Shown here: positions 9,928-17,899 of the stretch, piece by piece
Layout: each line of letters starts with the position of its first letter
How positions within the stretch are numbered: the stretch's first letter is position 1
Source: Bog-473 sp963726135
GTDB lineage: Bacteria; Actinomycetota; Acidimicrobiia; Acidimicrobiales; RAAP-2
Reading direction: 5' to 3'
Assembly (NCBI GenBank): GCA_963726135.1
Contig: CAVSBE010000002.1
Location: forward strand, 62,001 to 126,000
Length of the DNA stretch: 64,000 nt
Notes under the pieces: model-generated
Told to the model about the DNA's origin: nothing
The model's input: only the letters and a program-made list of their open reading frames with translations
Databases searched by the model: none
Program-made: the position numbers and the translations under genes

Positions 9928-11277
9928 TCAGAGTTGCGTGCCGCCGCGGCCGCGTCGCCGCAGGGTGGAGTCGACGGCCACCGCCACGAGCAGGACGGCC
10001 GCCGTCGCGATGTCCGTCCCGGCCGTGCTGATATTGAGTAGGGCCAGGCCGTTGGTGAGCGTTGCGATGACGAGGCCGCCCAGCAGCGGGTGGATGGGCT
10101 TGCCGTGGCCGCCGAAGAGGCTGGCGCCGCCGATCACGGCAGCCGCCACCGCATAGAGGACGTAGGTGCCGCCGTCGAACCCGACGGAGATGGAGCCCAA
10201 CCGCGACGCGTACACCACCGCGGCCAGGCCGGCGGTGAAGCTGCACAGGGCGAAGGCAACGGTGCGGATCCTCGAGACGTTGATGCCGGCTCGACGCGCT
10301 GCTTCGGGACTGGCGCCGATCGCGTAGATGTACCGGCCGAGCCGCGTCCGGGCGAGCAGGAACGATTGCGCAACGAGGACGACGAGGACGAAGGGGATCA
10401 CCCAGGGGACGCCTTCGACGGGGGACAGGCTGCCCCGGTTGAGGTTGCAGACGTACACCAGCACCACACCGGAGACCGCCACGGCGGCGACGGTGAGGAG
10501 GGTGATGCTCAGCGGAGGCGCCGTCAGCCCCTGGGCCCGCCGCCGCGACGCGCGGTACACCTCGCCCACGCCGTACAGGGCGACCAGCACGACGAGGAGG
10601 ACCCACCCCGCCACCGGGCTCATGGTGCCGCTGACCAGGTCGTCGATGACGTTGTTCGAGACCGTGATCACGCCTCCCACGGCACCCTTGTCGACGTCGA
10701 AGACGTAGATGAGGACGCCCTGCCAGCCCAGCAACCCGGCCAGAGTGACGACGAAGGAGGGGATTTTGAGCCTGGTGATGATCGTCCCCTGGAAGGCGCC
10801 GATGAGCAGGCAGGCGATCATCCCGACGATGATCCCGGCCCACCAGACCCAGTTCTGGGGGGCGCCGATGAGGGCCATCGCGATGGAGGCGCCGACCGCC
10901 CCCACGAAGCCAACGGAGAGGTCGATCTCGCTGAGGATGAGGGCGTAGAGCTCGGCCATACCGAGGAGGATGATGAACGTCGCCTGGACGAAGAGGTTGA
11001 CGATGTTGTTCGCCGTCAAGAAGGCACTCGACTGCACTTCGAAGAAGATGCAGATGACGATCAGGCCGATGATGATGGGGAGCGCGCCGCTTTCGCCACT
11101 TCGGATGCGCTTCCACCAGGCCCCGAGGTAGTCGCCCAGGGATTGCGCCAGCACGTCGGGAGCGAGGACGACCAGCTCGTCGGGGGCCAGCGCGCTGCCG
11201 CCCGCGCTGGCGTCGTCGGCCGGCTGACCGTCCGGACTCCCGCCCGATGCGACGGGTTCGTCGATCGTGTCCGTCAT
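9928..11277 (-). CDS. sugar ABC transporter permease
   Basis: A 449-residue membrane protein of the XylH/RbsC/MglC family of monosaccharide transporter permeases. After a hydrophilic N-terminus of about 65 residues come around ten or more hydrophobic segments. The family signature is seen in LILSEIDLSVGFVGA and IYAIGASPEAARRAGINV near the cytoplasmic loop that contacts the ATPase. The length above 400 and the gap between the halves resemble XylH. It lies 7 bp downstream of the ATPase gene in an operon ordered binding protein, ATPase, permease. The substrate is inferred to be a pentose or hexose. Confidence 0.9.
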   Translation of the reverse strand: MTDTIDEPVASGGSPDGQPADDASAGGSALAPDELVVLAPDVLAQSLGDYLGAWWKRIRSGESGALPIIIGLIVICIFFEVQSSAFLTANNIVNLFVQATFIILLGMAELYALILSEIDLSVGFVGAVGASIAMALIGAPQNWVWWAGIIVGMIACLLIGAFQGTIITRLKIPSFVVTLAGLLGWQGVLIYVFDVDKGAVGGVITVSNNVIDDLVSGTMSPVAGWVLLVVLVALYGVGEVYRASRRRAQGLTAPPLSITLLTVAAVAVSGVVLVYVCNLNRGSLSPVEGVPWVIPFVLVVLVAQSFLLARTRLGRYIYAIGASPEAARRAGINVSRIRTVAFALCSFTAGLAAVVYASRLGSISVGFDGGTYVLYAVAAAVIGGASLFGGHGKPIHPLLGGLVIATLTNGLALLNISTAGTDIATAAVLLVAVAVDSTLRRRGRGGTQL

Positions 11278-11284
11278 CGACCTG

Positions 11285-12040
11285 TCACCCTGCAGCCCGC
11301 AGGGACTCGCCGGTCGTCATGTACTCGACAACGCTCTGGCGGTCGTATTCCTCGGCTGAACCCTGCGTCACCATCCGGCCGAGGTACAGGACGGCAATCC
11401 GGTCGGCCACTTCGAAGACGTCATTCAGGTTGTGCGAAATCAGGATCACGGCTGTGCCCTGAGTGGACAGCCTCTTGATGAGCGCGAGCACCATGCCCGT
11501 CTGAGCGACGCCCAGCGCGGCAGTCGGCTCGTCCATGATCACGAGCTTGGCCGCCTGCATGACCGCTTTGGCCACGGCGACGGACTGGCGTTGGCCACCG
11601 GAGAGCGAGGCCACGGGCTGGCGGATCGACCGGACCGTGGTCACCTGGAGATCGGCCAGGATCTTCCGCGCCTGCAGTTCCATCGACGTTTCGTCGAGAA
11701 GCCGGTGGCGCAGCTTCTCGTGCCCCAAGAACATGTTCTGCACGATGTCGAGGTTGTCGCACAGCGCGAGGTCCTGGTAGATCGTCGTGATCCCGAGCGC
11801 CTCGGAGTCGTTGGGCGAGTGCGGGTGGACAGGTTTGCCCTCCCACTCGATCTGCCCCTCCGTCGGGGCCCACAGGCCCGAGATCGTCTTGATGAGCACC
11901 GATTTGCCGGCGCCGTTGTCACCGGCCAGCGCGGTGACCTTGCCGGCGGGGACGGTCAAGTTCACGCCGTTCAGGGCCCGTACTGCGCCGAAGACCTTGC
12001 TGATGCCTCGCAGCTCCAGCAGTGGTGCACCCTCGGCCAT
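11285..12040 (-). CDS. sugar ABC transporter ATP-binding protein
   Basis: A 251-residue single-domain ATPase of the carbohydrate-uptake type. Walker A is GDNGAGKS at residues 40-47, the Q-loop is TTIYQDLALC, the signature is LSGGQ, Walker B is LVIMDEP, and the switch histidine lies in LISHN. Most sugar ATPases of this type (XylG, RbsA) are tandem two-domain proteins; this one has one domain and must work as a homodimer, as in FrcA-like systems. It is tightly linked to the permease gene. Confidence 0.92.
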   Translation of the reverse strand: MAEGAPLLELRGISKVFGAVRALNGVNLTVPAGKVTALAGDNGAGKSVLIKTISGLWAPTEGQIEWEGKPVHPHSPNDSEALGITTIYQDLALCDNLDIVQNMFLGHEKLRHRLLDETSMELQARKILADLQVTTVRSIRQPVASLSGGQRQSVAVAKAVMQAAKLVIMDEPTAALGVAQTGMVLALIKRLSTQGTAVILISHNLNDVFEVADRIAVLYLGRMVTQGSAEEYDRQSVVEYMTTGESLRAAG

Positions 12041-12082
12041 GTCGGTACCCCCATGATGCTGCGACGGTCAGTGTCGACCCAT

Positions 12083-12115
12083 GGCCGGCCCCCCGCATGT
12101 CACGGGGGGCCGGCC
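12083..12115 (-). promoter_or_regulatory. strong intercistronic stem-loop
   Basis: A perfect 13-bp inverted repeat (12083-12095 and 12103-12115) with a 7-nt loop lies between the binding-protein gene and the ATPase gene. It has no T-tract, so it is more likely an mRNA-stabilising or attenuating hairpin than a simple terminator. Such structures commonly raise binding-protein expression over the membrane components. Confidence 0.7.
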
Positions 12116-12170
12116 TGGACCTACTTCTCTTTGGGCCGACAATACCCAGCCGGGCACGGTCGGCCAACGT

Positions 12171-13368
12171 CTACGGCGTGATGCCCGCTGCGGTGCAGTC
12201 GGAGCTGTACGAACCTGCGCAGAGCTGGGCTGCCGGCACGAAGTTGTCCTTGACCACCGTCGAGTTCATATTCGCCGTCGTGACCCACTTCGGCGTCTCG
12301 AGGACCGAGGGCACGCTCACGTTGGCCGTCGTGTCCTGCGTCTTGCCGTTCACCAGGCTCGATGGCGGCTTGGCCCCGGCCCGGAGGTAGAGCGCGAGGG
12401 CAACCGCGGCCTGTGCCTCGAGGTAGATCGGCTTGTACACCGTGCCGCACTGGTAGCCGGCGAGTACGTTCTGCAGCCCTGTGAGCGACGCGTCCTGTCC
12501 CGTGGTCGGGAACGACTTGGGCTTCGCGTGCAGCGACTGCAGGTACGTGATGATCGGGGCGCCGGTGGCGTCGTTCGGGATCAGCGCCGCGTTGACGTTG
12601 GGGTGCGCCGTGTAGACGGCCTGGAACTCGGTCGCGGCCGTCGGCGGGTCCCACGTGCCCGCAGTGTGGGCCACGGCGGTCCACTTGTGATTCTTGAAGT
12701 AGGGATTGATGACGGAGTCATAGCCCTGTGCGAACAGGGTGGCGTTGTTGTCCGTCACCGCACCGTGCATCACGACGACCTGCGGCTTGCTGACATGCCA
12801 GGCCGACACGCAGCTCACGAGGCCCTGTCCCATGACCTTGCCCACGGTGACGTTGTTGAAGCTGACGTAGTAGGCGCGGCTCCCGCCAAGGGTCAGGCGG
12901 TCGTAGTCGATGACCTTGACGCCGCGGGTCTTGGCGTAGCTCTCGATCTGGGCGCCGACGCCCGAGTCGAGGGGGTCGACCAGCAACACGGTGGCCCCGT
13001 TGGCGATGTCCGTCTGGGCGTCAGTCAACTGCGTGGCGTCGCTGCCCAGTGCGTTCTGCACCACGTAGTTGGACGAGCTGAGGCCCGCGGTCTGGAGCGC
13101 TTTCTGGATGTCCGGCTGGTCGAACTCGACGTAGCGCGTCGAGCTCACCGTGTCGGGCAGGATCGCTGCCACCTTCCCGTGGCCCGCCGCTGCCAGCGAC
13201 TTGAACTGGTTCATGACGGTGAAGCTGTTGTTGAACGAACTGGTCGAGATGTTGGACGGCCCACTGGCGCGGAGCGAGGCCGAAGCCGCTCCCCCACACG
13301 GTGCCGACCAGCATCGACGACACGGCGAGGGAGAGCCCCCCGAGCATGCCTGCCCTGCTGAAGCGCAC
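12171..13368 (-). CDS. sugar ABC transporter substrate-binding protein (one frameshift)
   Basis: A periplasmic-binding-protein type 1 (ribose/xylose-binding) protein of about 398 residues that delivers sugar to the permease. The fold is shown by KVAAILPDTVSSTRYVEFD, GATVLLVDPLD, KVIDYDRL and GQDASLTGLQNVLAG. The start at ATG 13368 follows an AAGGAG site and opens with a signal peptide (GGLSLAVSSMLVGTVWG). The signal and the mature part are in different frames; one surplus base in the C run at 13310-13314 explains it and yields a normal cleavage region (WGAASA). Loss of the signal in the raw frame would otherwise make it non-functional. Confidence 0.85.
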
Positions 13369-13563
13369 ATTGTCTCCTTAGATTCTGGTCCGCTCGGTCA
13401 AGCGGAACCCCCACACTGCTTCGTCACTGCCTTGCAGCTCGAGCTGCCGTTCCACCCACCCGTCTCCGGGTGGTTCGTTGCAGTTTCGTTGCAGCTTCGA
13501 GAACCTTATAGAGAACAAGGACCCTTTGCTGGGCAGCGGCTGAGACGGGGGATCGCAACAATG

Positions 13564-13589
13564 GGCCTCAGGAATGCAACATTGAGGCC
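13564..13589 (-). terminator. stem-loop downstream of the ROK kinase gene
   Basis: GGCCTCA (13564-13570) pairs with TGAGGCC (13583-13589) across a 12-nt loop, about 40 bp past the stop of the ROK kinase gene. A T-tract is not clear, so the terminator role is inferred from position. The same intergenic region holds the direct repeat CGTTGCAGTTT/CGTTGCAGCTT near 13480, a possible operator for the sugar operon. Confidence 0.35.
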
Positions 13590-13631
13590 TCACCGACGTC
13601 GCCCGTGCCTGCAACGCGGGTGACGAAGGCC

Positions 13632-14531
13632 TCAAGTGGCCTTGGTCGCCGCCTCCCAGGCCGCCGCCCCCGAGAGGCCGGCGTCGTCACCGAGGGCCGA
13701 CGGCACGATCACCAGATCGTCGGGGTAGTGCTCGGGGCGGTCCAGGACCATCTCGCGCAGGGGGCCGAAGAATCCCTCCCTCCGGCCCAGGCCACCACCG
13801 ATCACGACGGTGTCGGGGTAGAACGACAGGACGAGGCTGGCGACACCGGCGGCGCAGGCGGCGATCGCGTCCTGGAAGATCTCGTTCGCCTTGTGGTCAC
13901 CGGCGCGTGCCGCCGCCTCGACCTCGCGGGCGTCGACGGCCGCGAGGCCGGCCTCGCTCGCCAGGCGGGCCACGCCGCTGCCCGACCCCAGCTCCTCGAG
14001 GGTGCTCGGTCGCCCTTCCCGCCAGGCGCGCCAGTCGATGACGGTGTGACCCACTTCGGCCAGTGACCGCCGCGCCCGGAGCAACCGGCCGCTGTTGACC
14101 ACGCCGGCGCCGATGCCGGTCGAGATCGTGAGGAACGCGACGTCGGTTCCCTGCGCGCCGGCACCGAACGTCGCCTCTCCGACGGCGGCCAGGTCGGCGT
14201 CGTTGGCGATGTGGACCGGGAGCCCGAGGCGAGCGGACAACTCGTCGCGGCACAGCGTCTCCGTCCACTGCTCCGGGAGATGCGGCGCCCACAGGAGCCG
14301 CCCTCCGGCGTAGTCGATGCCGCCGGGCAACCCCACCACGGCATGGGCCGCCGTGCCGTGCCCATCCTTGGCGCCAACGCTGCGAATGAGCTCGATGAGC
14401 GCAGCGGGCACGGCGGCGTGGCCGGGTGTGGCCACCGATTCCCGCAACAGCACGGCTCCCCGCGCGTCCACCAGGGCGGCCCGCATCTGCGTGCCACCGA
14501 CGTCCGCCGCGAGGACGGGTGGCGTCGTCAC
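13632..14531 (-). CDS. ROK family glucokinase-like kinase
   Basis: A 299-residue ROK-family protein expected to phosphorylate glucose or a related sugar with ATP. The phosphate-binding motif DVGGTQMR lies at residues 10-17, the catalytic segment HIANDADLAAVGE near 110, and the second nucleotide motif STGIGAGVV near 140. The zinc-binding CxCGxxGC motif of most ROK kinases is absent; the matching place reads STLEELGSGSG. The gene follows the sugar transporter in the same orientation, so it probably acts on the imported sugar. Confidence 0.85.
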   Translation of the reverse strand: MTTPPVLAADVGGTQMRAALVDARGAVLLRESVATPGHAAVPAALIELIRSVGAKDGHGTAAHAVVGLPGGIDYAGGRLLWAPHLPEQWTETLCRDELSARLGLPVHIANDADLAAVGEATFGAGAQGTDVAFLTISTGIGAGVVNSGRLLRARRSLAEVGHTVIDWRAWREGRPSTLEELGSGSGVARLASEAGLAAVDAREVEAAARAGDHKANEIFQDAIAACAAGVASLVLSFYPDTVVIGGGLGRREGFFGPLREMVLDRPEHYPDDLVIVPSALGDDAGLSGAAAWEAATKAT

Positions 14532-14601
14532 CCCGGCCGCCTCATGACCACAGTCTTCATCAGGAGGAGGCCGTGGTGCGGTGGGAGCTTGGCGCCGCCG
14601 G

Positions 14602-15600
14602 TCACCAGGTGGTGACGGCGTACGTCTCCGGGGCGCCCTTGAGGTGGCGGAGGAGCGCCTCCTCGCCGAGGAGCCCGCTCTGCGAGCCCACCTCTTGCAC
14701 GACGCTCATCGCGTTGATCGGCCCCCAGGCCATGGCCTCGCAGAGTGGGCGGTCCTGGACGAGGGCGGCCACGAGCGCGGAGCTGAAGGCATCCCCGGCA
14801 CCGGTCCGCTCTTTCGGGGGTGAGGGGTCCGGGAACGCGGGAACGCGGTAGCGGTGGGTCCCGTCCGATGCGTAGGCGCCCTCGGGGCCGTCCGTCACGA
14901 CCGCGATCCGGGGTCCCAACCGGTGCAGTGAGTCGAGGATCCCCGCGATGTGACCGTGGTCCCCGCCCCCGATCTCGACGGCCTCCTCCCTGTTGCAGAC
15001 GAGCACGTCCGCCCGCCGGTACAGCCCCCGAAGGGCGTCGGAGCCCATCGCGATCTGGAATGTGCCCGGTTGGAACGCGAAGCGCACCGAAGGCTCGTCG
15101 TCGAGCCAGGAGACGATCTGTTCGTAGTACTCCACAGCGTCGCTACCCACCGAGCTGAGATAGACCCAGCGGGGCGTCTCGCGCGGGCGCAGGTGCGGCC
15201 AGTGGTAGTCGTAGAGCTCGTGGTGGACGAGGATCGTGCGGTCCTGTCCGAACCAGAGGACGAAGTTCCGGTTGCTCGGTTGCCCCGGGTCGAAGCGGAC
15301 CAGGTGGGTGTCGACGCCCTCGTGCTCGAGTGCCGCCTGCATGGTCCGCCCGATCTGGTCGCTTCCGGCGTGCGCGGCGATGGCCGTCGAAAGGCCAAGC
15401 CGCGAGAACCCCACGGCGGCGTTCGCCGCGTTCCCCCCGGCGTCGACGGTGAGCGCGTACTCGAAGGGGACCTTGCCCCCGAAGGGCAGGTCCATCCAAT
15501 GCCCGTGGTCGTCCCCCCAGATCCTGATGTGCCCGTCGGACAGCCGGATGAAGACGTCTGTGGCCGTGTCGCCCACGCTGAGCACGTCGAACTGCGCCAT
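14602..15600 (-). CDS. PfkB family carbohydrate kinase
   Basis: A 332-residue ribokinase-fold kinase. The N-terminal part has GGNAANAAVGFSRLGL and the C-terminal part has RTGAGDAFSSAL, with the catalytic aspartate in GAGD. The substrate may be fructose 6-phosphate, fructose 1-phosphate, adenosine or another sugar; the mycobacterial PfkB of the dormancy regulon is a related case, but orthology is not proven here. I chose ATG 15600 (MAQFDVL) because a promoter with a -10 hexamer at -12 to -7 makes this start leaderless; no Shine-Dalgarno sequence precedes it. Confidence 0.88.
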   Translation of the reverse strand: MAQFDVLSVGDTATDVFIRLSDGHIRIWGDDHGHWMDLPFGGKVPFEYALTVDAGGNAANAAVGFSRLGLSTAIAAHAGSDQIGRTMQAALEHEGVDTHLVRFDPGQPSNRNFVLWFGQDRTILVHHELYDYHWPHLRPRETPRWVYLSSVGSDAVEYYEQIVSWLDDEPSVRFAFQPGTFQIAMGSDALRGLYRRADVLVCNREEAVEIGGGDHGHIAGILDSLHRLGPRIAVVTDGPEGAYASDGTHRYRVPAFPDPSPPKERTGAGDAFSSALVAALVQDRPLCEAMAWGPINAMSVVQEVGSQSGLLGEEALLRHLKGAPETYAVTTW

Positions 15601-15606
15601 GGTGGA

Positions 15607-15649
15607 ACTGTGGCGTGGCATCGGTGTCCTGGACAGGGCCTTTGGTCCC
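15607..15649 (-). promoter_or_regulatory. DosR-like promoter of the PfkB kinase gene
   Basis: Reading on the minus strand, the box GGGACCAAAGGCCC (15649-15636) is followed by 23 bp and the hexamer CACAGT (15612-15607); the ATG is at +1. This architecture is shared by six other promoters in the window. The box resembles the DosR/DevR consensus of mycobacteria. Confidence 0.65.
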
Positions 15650-15674
15650 CGGCGGCCCCCTTGAGCAAGAGGTC

Positions 15675-15688
15675 GGGACCAAATGCCC
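15675..15688. promoter_or_regulatory. second DosR-like box upstream of the PfkB kinase gene
   Basis: GGGACCAAATGCCC lies 39 bp upstream of the proximal box and touches the stop codon of the HicA-like gene. Paired boxes are common in DosR promoters. Confidence 0.5.
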
Positions 15689-15966
15689 TACGCGGACACG
15701 TCAGCGGGGTCATAACCCGCTTTGCGGAGCAGACGGCGCAGGGTGGCCAGTTGCTCGGCGTCGATGTCCTTGTGGCGTGGTTCGAAGGTCTCGGTCTCGC
15801 CACCCACGGTGACCACGATGTGTCCTTTGTTGGTCTCGTGGACCGTGCCGACCGCGTTGAGCAGGGACAGCACCAGGTGCCATTCGATGTTGTGGCTCGT
15901 CGGGTGCCGGTAGATCTGCACCAGGGTGTCTCGATGGTGGCTGTTCAAGTGTTCCGGCGCTCCCAC
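15688..15966 (-). CDS. small HicA-like hypothetical protein
   Basis: A 92-residue protein. The core HNIEWHLVLSLLNAVGTV, KGHIVVTVGGE and ATLRRLLRKAGY have the alpha-beta-beta-beta-alpha pattern of the HicA / double-stranded-RNA-binding fold, but the catalytic histidine context of HicA toxins is not clear and no HicB partner is adjacent. I chose GTG 15966 because AGGAG stands five bases upstream. A DosR-like box with its -10 hexamer lies further upstream, giving an inferred leader of about 57 nt. The function is unknown; an RNA-binding role is a guess from the fold. Confidence 0.68.
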   Translation of the reverse strand: MGAPEHLNSHHRDTLVQIYRHPTSHNIEWHLVLSLLNAVGTVHETNKGHIVVTVGGETETFEPRHKDIDAEQLATLRRLLRKAGYDPADVSA

Positions 15967-16029
15967 AAGGGCTCCTCTCGTCTCGTGCGGCGCAGCGGGC
16001 ACTCGCCCGCCCATCTTCGCGCCGACGGA

Positions 16030-16072
16030 AGCGTGCGCCGTCGGCGGCCCACCCGGAAGTGCCGTTGGACCC
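16030..16072 (-). promoter_or_regulatory. DosR-like promoter of the HicA-like gene
   Basis: On the minus strand the box GGGTCCAACGGCAC (16072-16059), 23 bp, then CACGCT (16035-16030). A further similar palindrome, GGGCCAAACGGCCG, is at 16107-16094 and may be a second box for this gene or serve the divergent acidic gene, for which no matching hexamer was found. Confidence 0.5.
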
Positions 16073-16182
16073 AATTCGGGTCGTGGGACAGCGCGGCCGT
16101 TTGGCCCTACCGTCTCCGCTCAACTGGGATGGAGACTGGTCGCAGCGTGAGTCGGGGCGTAGCGAGACAAGGAGATCGGGAG

Positions 16183-16536
16183 ATGAGCAGCGGCGACGAA
16201 TGGTCACCGGACGACAACTTGGGCACGGAGACCTTCCGCCAGGGTGACGTCGCCGAGGACGAGGGCGAGCGCCTGAGTGGCTCGTTCCTCGAGGACCTCG
16301 AGCTGGACCCGTCCCTCGACCCCAGCCTGGTGGCCGACGAGCTCGAGCTCGAGGAGCTGGGGTCGCAACTCGACGATCCCGAGCTCATCGTCACCCTGGA
16401 GGGCGGCATGGACGACCCCGACGGCATCGACCGCTCCGGGCGGCCGCCTCGCCTCGAGGGTGTCGAAGGATGGGACCTCGGCGCCCCGCTCGTGGCCGGC
16501 GATGCCGACGACGAGGGCGAGCCCGAGTCGGCGTAG
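16183..16536 (+). CDS. small acidic protein of unknown function
   Basis: A 117-residue, strongly acidic protein full of Asp, Glu, Leu and Pro (SFLEDLELDPSLDPSLV, ELELEELGSQLDDPE). It has no transmembrane segment, no cysteine and probably little stable structure. ATG 16183 is preceded by AAGGAG at eight bases, which supports real expression. Its stop abuts the stop of the convergent CoA transferase gene with no gap. I do not recognise a family. Its place between DosR-like boxes suggests, weakly, a stress role. Confidence 0.65.
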   Translation: MSSGDEWSPDDNLGTETFRQGDVAEDEGERLSGSFLEDLELDPSLDPSLVADELELEELGSQLDDPELIVTLEGGMDDPDGIDRSGRPPRLEGVEGWDLGAPLVAGDADDEGEPESA

Positions 16537-17778
16537 TCAGTCGAAGTCGCGCCGCAGCCCGAGGCCGGCGGCGGCGTCGCTCAAGTCGGCGCGTGCCCGC
16601 GGATCGGCCACCTGTTCAATGATCAGCTGAGCCTGCGCGTGCTGCGAGCGACCGAAGAGCTCTGCGCACCCGTGCTCGCTGACGATGGCCGAGTGCTGGA
16701 AGGACGTCACCGGGTTGCGCAGGACCGGCACCACCGTGGACGAGTCCGTCTTGTCGTGCCAGGCGTGGAGCGCCACCACGGCGTGGCCACCCTGGGAGTG
16801 CAGCGCGCCCGACACGAAGTCGGGTTGCCCGCCGAACCCAGAGAGGATGCGCTCGTCTACGAAGCTCGCGTTGGCCTGGGCGAACAGGTCGACCTGCATG
16901 GCCGCGTTGACCGACAGCATGCAGGGATGGGCGGCGATGCACGCCGGATCGTTGACGGTCTCGGTCCGCACCATTTGGAGCTGTTCGTTCCCATCCGCCC
17001 ACGCGTAAAGCTCCGGGGAACCGATAAGGAAGGACGTGAACACGGGCGCATCGGGATCGAGTGCCCCGGCGCGATGGAGGTCCATGACGCCGTCGCTGAT
17101 CATCTCCGACCACACGCGCAGGCCCCGGCGCCCCGACATGAGCCGGGCCGCCACCGTGGGAATGAGCCCGATGCCGAGCTGCAGCGTCGTACCGTCGGTC
17201 GCGAAGGCGGCAACGCGCTCACCGATGGCCGAGGCTGCTTCGTCGGACCCCGTCGAAACGGGCGAGGACAAGGGTTCGTCGACTTCGATCACACCGTCGA
17301 TCGACTCGAGCGGGATCTCACTCGCGCCGAACGTATAAGGCATGTGCGGGTTCATCTGTGCCAGCACGAGGCCCCCGCGCGCCCTGGCCTGCTCCATGGC
17401 GGCCGGCAGCACGTTGACCTCAACGCCGAGCGAGACCATGCCGCCCCGTGGCAGTGACGTGTGCAGCAGCACGGCGTCCGGTTGCCGCACCGTGTCGAAG
17501 AGGCGGGGCACGAGCGAGAGGCGCATCGGCAGGTAGTCGAGCTGGGGGTCCCGGCGCATCCCGGGACCGACGAAAGGCGTCTCGCAGATGATCTTCGGAT
17601 GGTCGGCGAAGGGGTACTGGGCGTTCAGTTGGAACACGCGGCAGCCTTCGAGGGCTTGCGTCAGCGCCTTGACGAGGGTGAGGGGCGTCGCGGAATTGCC
17701 AGACAGCACGACCCGTGGCTGGTGGTCTCCGAGCGTGCCGATCCGCGCGACGACCTCTTCGAAGGTGAGCGTCTGCAT
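16537..17778 (-). CDS. acetyl-CoA hydrolase/transferase family protein
   Basis: A 413-residue family I CoA transferase of the acetyl-CoA hydrolase / 4-hydroxybutyrate CoA-transferase group, moving CoA between carboxylic acids. LQLGIGLIPTVAARLMSG and VWSEMISDGVMDL are diagnostic; the glutamate in SEMISDG would form the CoA thioester. LSGFGGQPDFVSGA and GHAVVALHAWHDK lie in the C-terminal domain. I chose ATG 17778 because the DosR-like promoter places the transcript start exactly there. With PEP synthase divergent and POR nearby it could recycle acetyl-CoA to acetate during fermentation. Confidence 0.85.
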   Translation of the reverse strand: MQTLTFEEVVARIGTLGDHQPRVVLSGNSATPLTLVKALTQALEGCRVFQLNAQYPFADHPKIICETPFVGPGMRRDPQLDYLPMRLSLVPRLFDTVRQPDAVLLHTSLPRGGMVSLGVEVNVLPAAMEQARARGGLVLAQMNPHMPYTFGASEIPLESIDGVIEVDEPLSSPVSTGSDEAASAIGERVAAFATDGTTLQLGIGLIPTVAARLMSGRRGLRVWSEMISDGVMDLHRAGALDPDAPVFTSFLIGSPELYAWADGNEQLQMVRTETVNDPACIAAHPCMLSVNAAMQVDLFAQANASFVDERILSGFGGQPDFVSGALHSQGGHAVVALHAWHDKTDSSTVVPVLRNPVTSFQHSAIVSEHGCAELFGRSQHAQAQLIIEQVADPRARADLSDAAAGLGLRRDFD

Positions 17779-17784
17779 GGCCTC

Positions 17785-17856
17785 AGTGTCACAGAGTCGG
17801 CCGGCCCCAAACAGGGACATTGGACCCTATCGGTGCATCCCGTGATCAGGGACGAT
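17785..17856. promoter_or_regulatory. bidirectional DosR-like promoter region
   Basis: One palindrome, GGGACATTGGACCC (17814-17827), serves both sides. Leftward, 23 bp separate it from GACACT (17790-17785) and the CoA transferase ATG is at +1. Rightward, 23 bp separate it from GACGAT (17851-17856), giving a leader of about 37 nt for the PEP synthase gene. Confidence 0.65.
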
Positions 17857-17899
17857 CAACGAAGAGAGCCGGAGCGAGGGCGCAGTTGCGGAGGTAGGC

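Noticed and set aside
15688..15966. A HicAB toxin-antitoxin pair
   Set aside because: Only a HicA-like fold is suggested; no HicB antitoxin gene lies next to it and the catalytic histidine is not clear.
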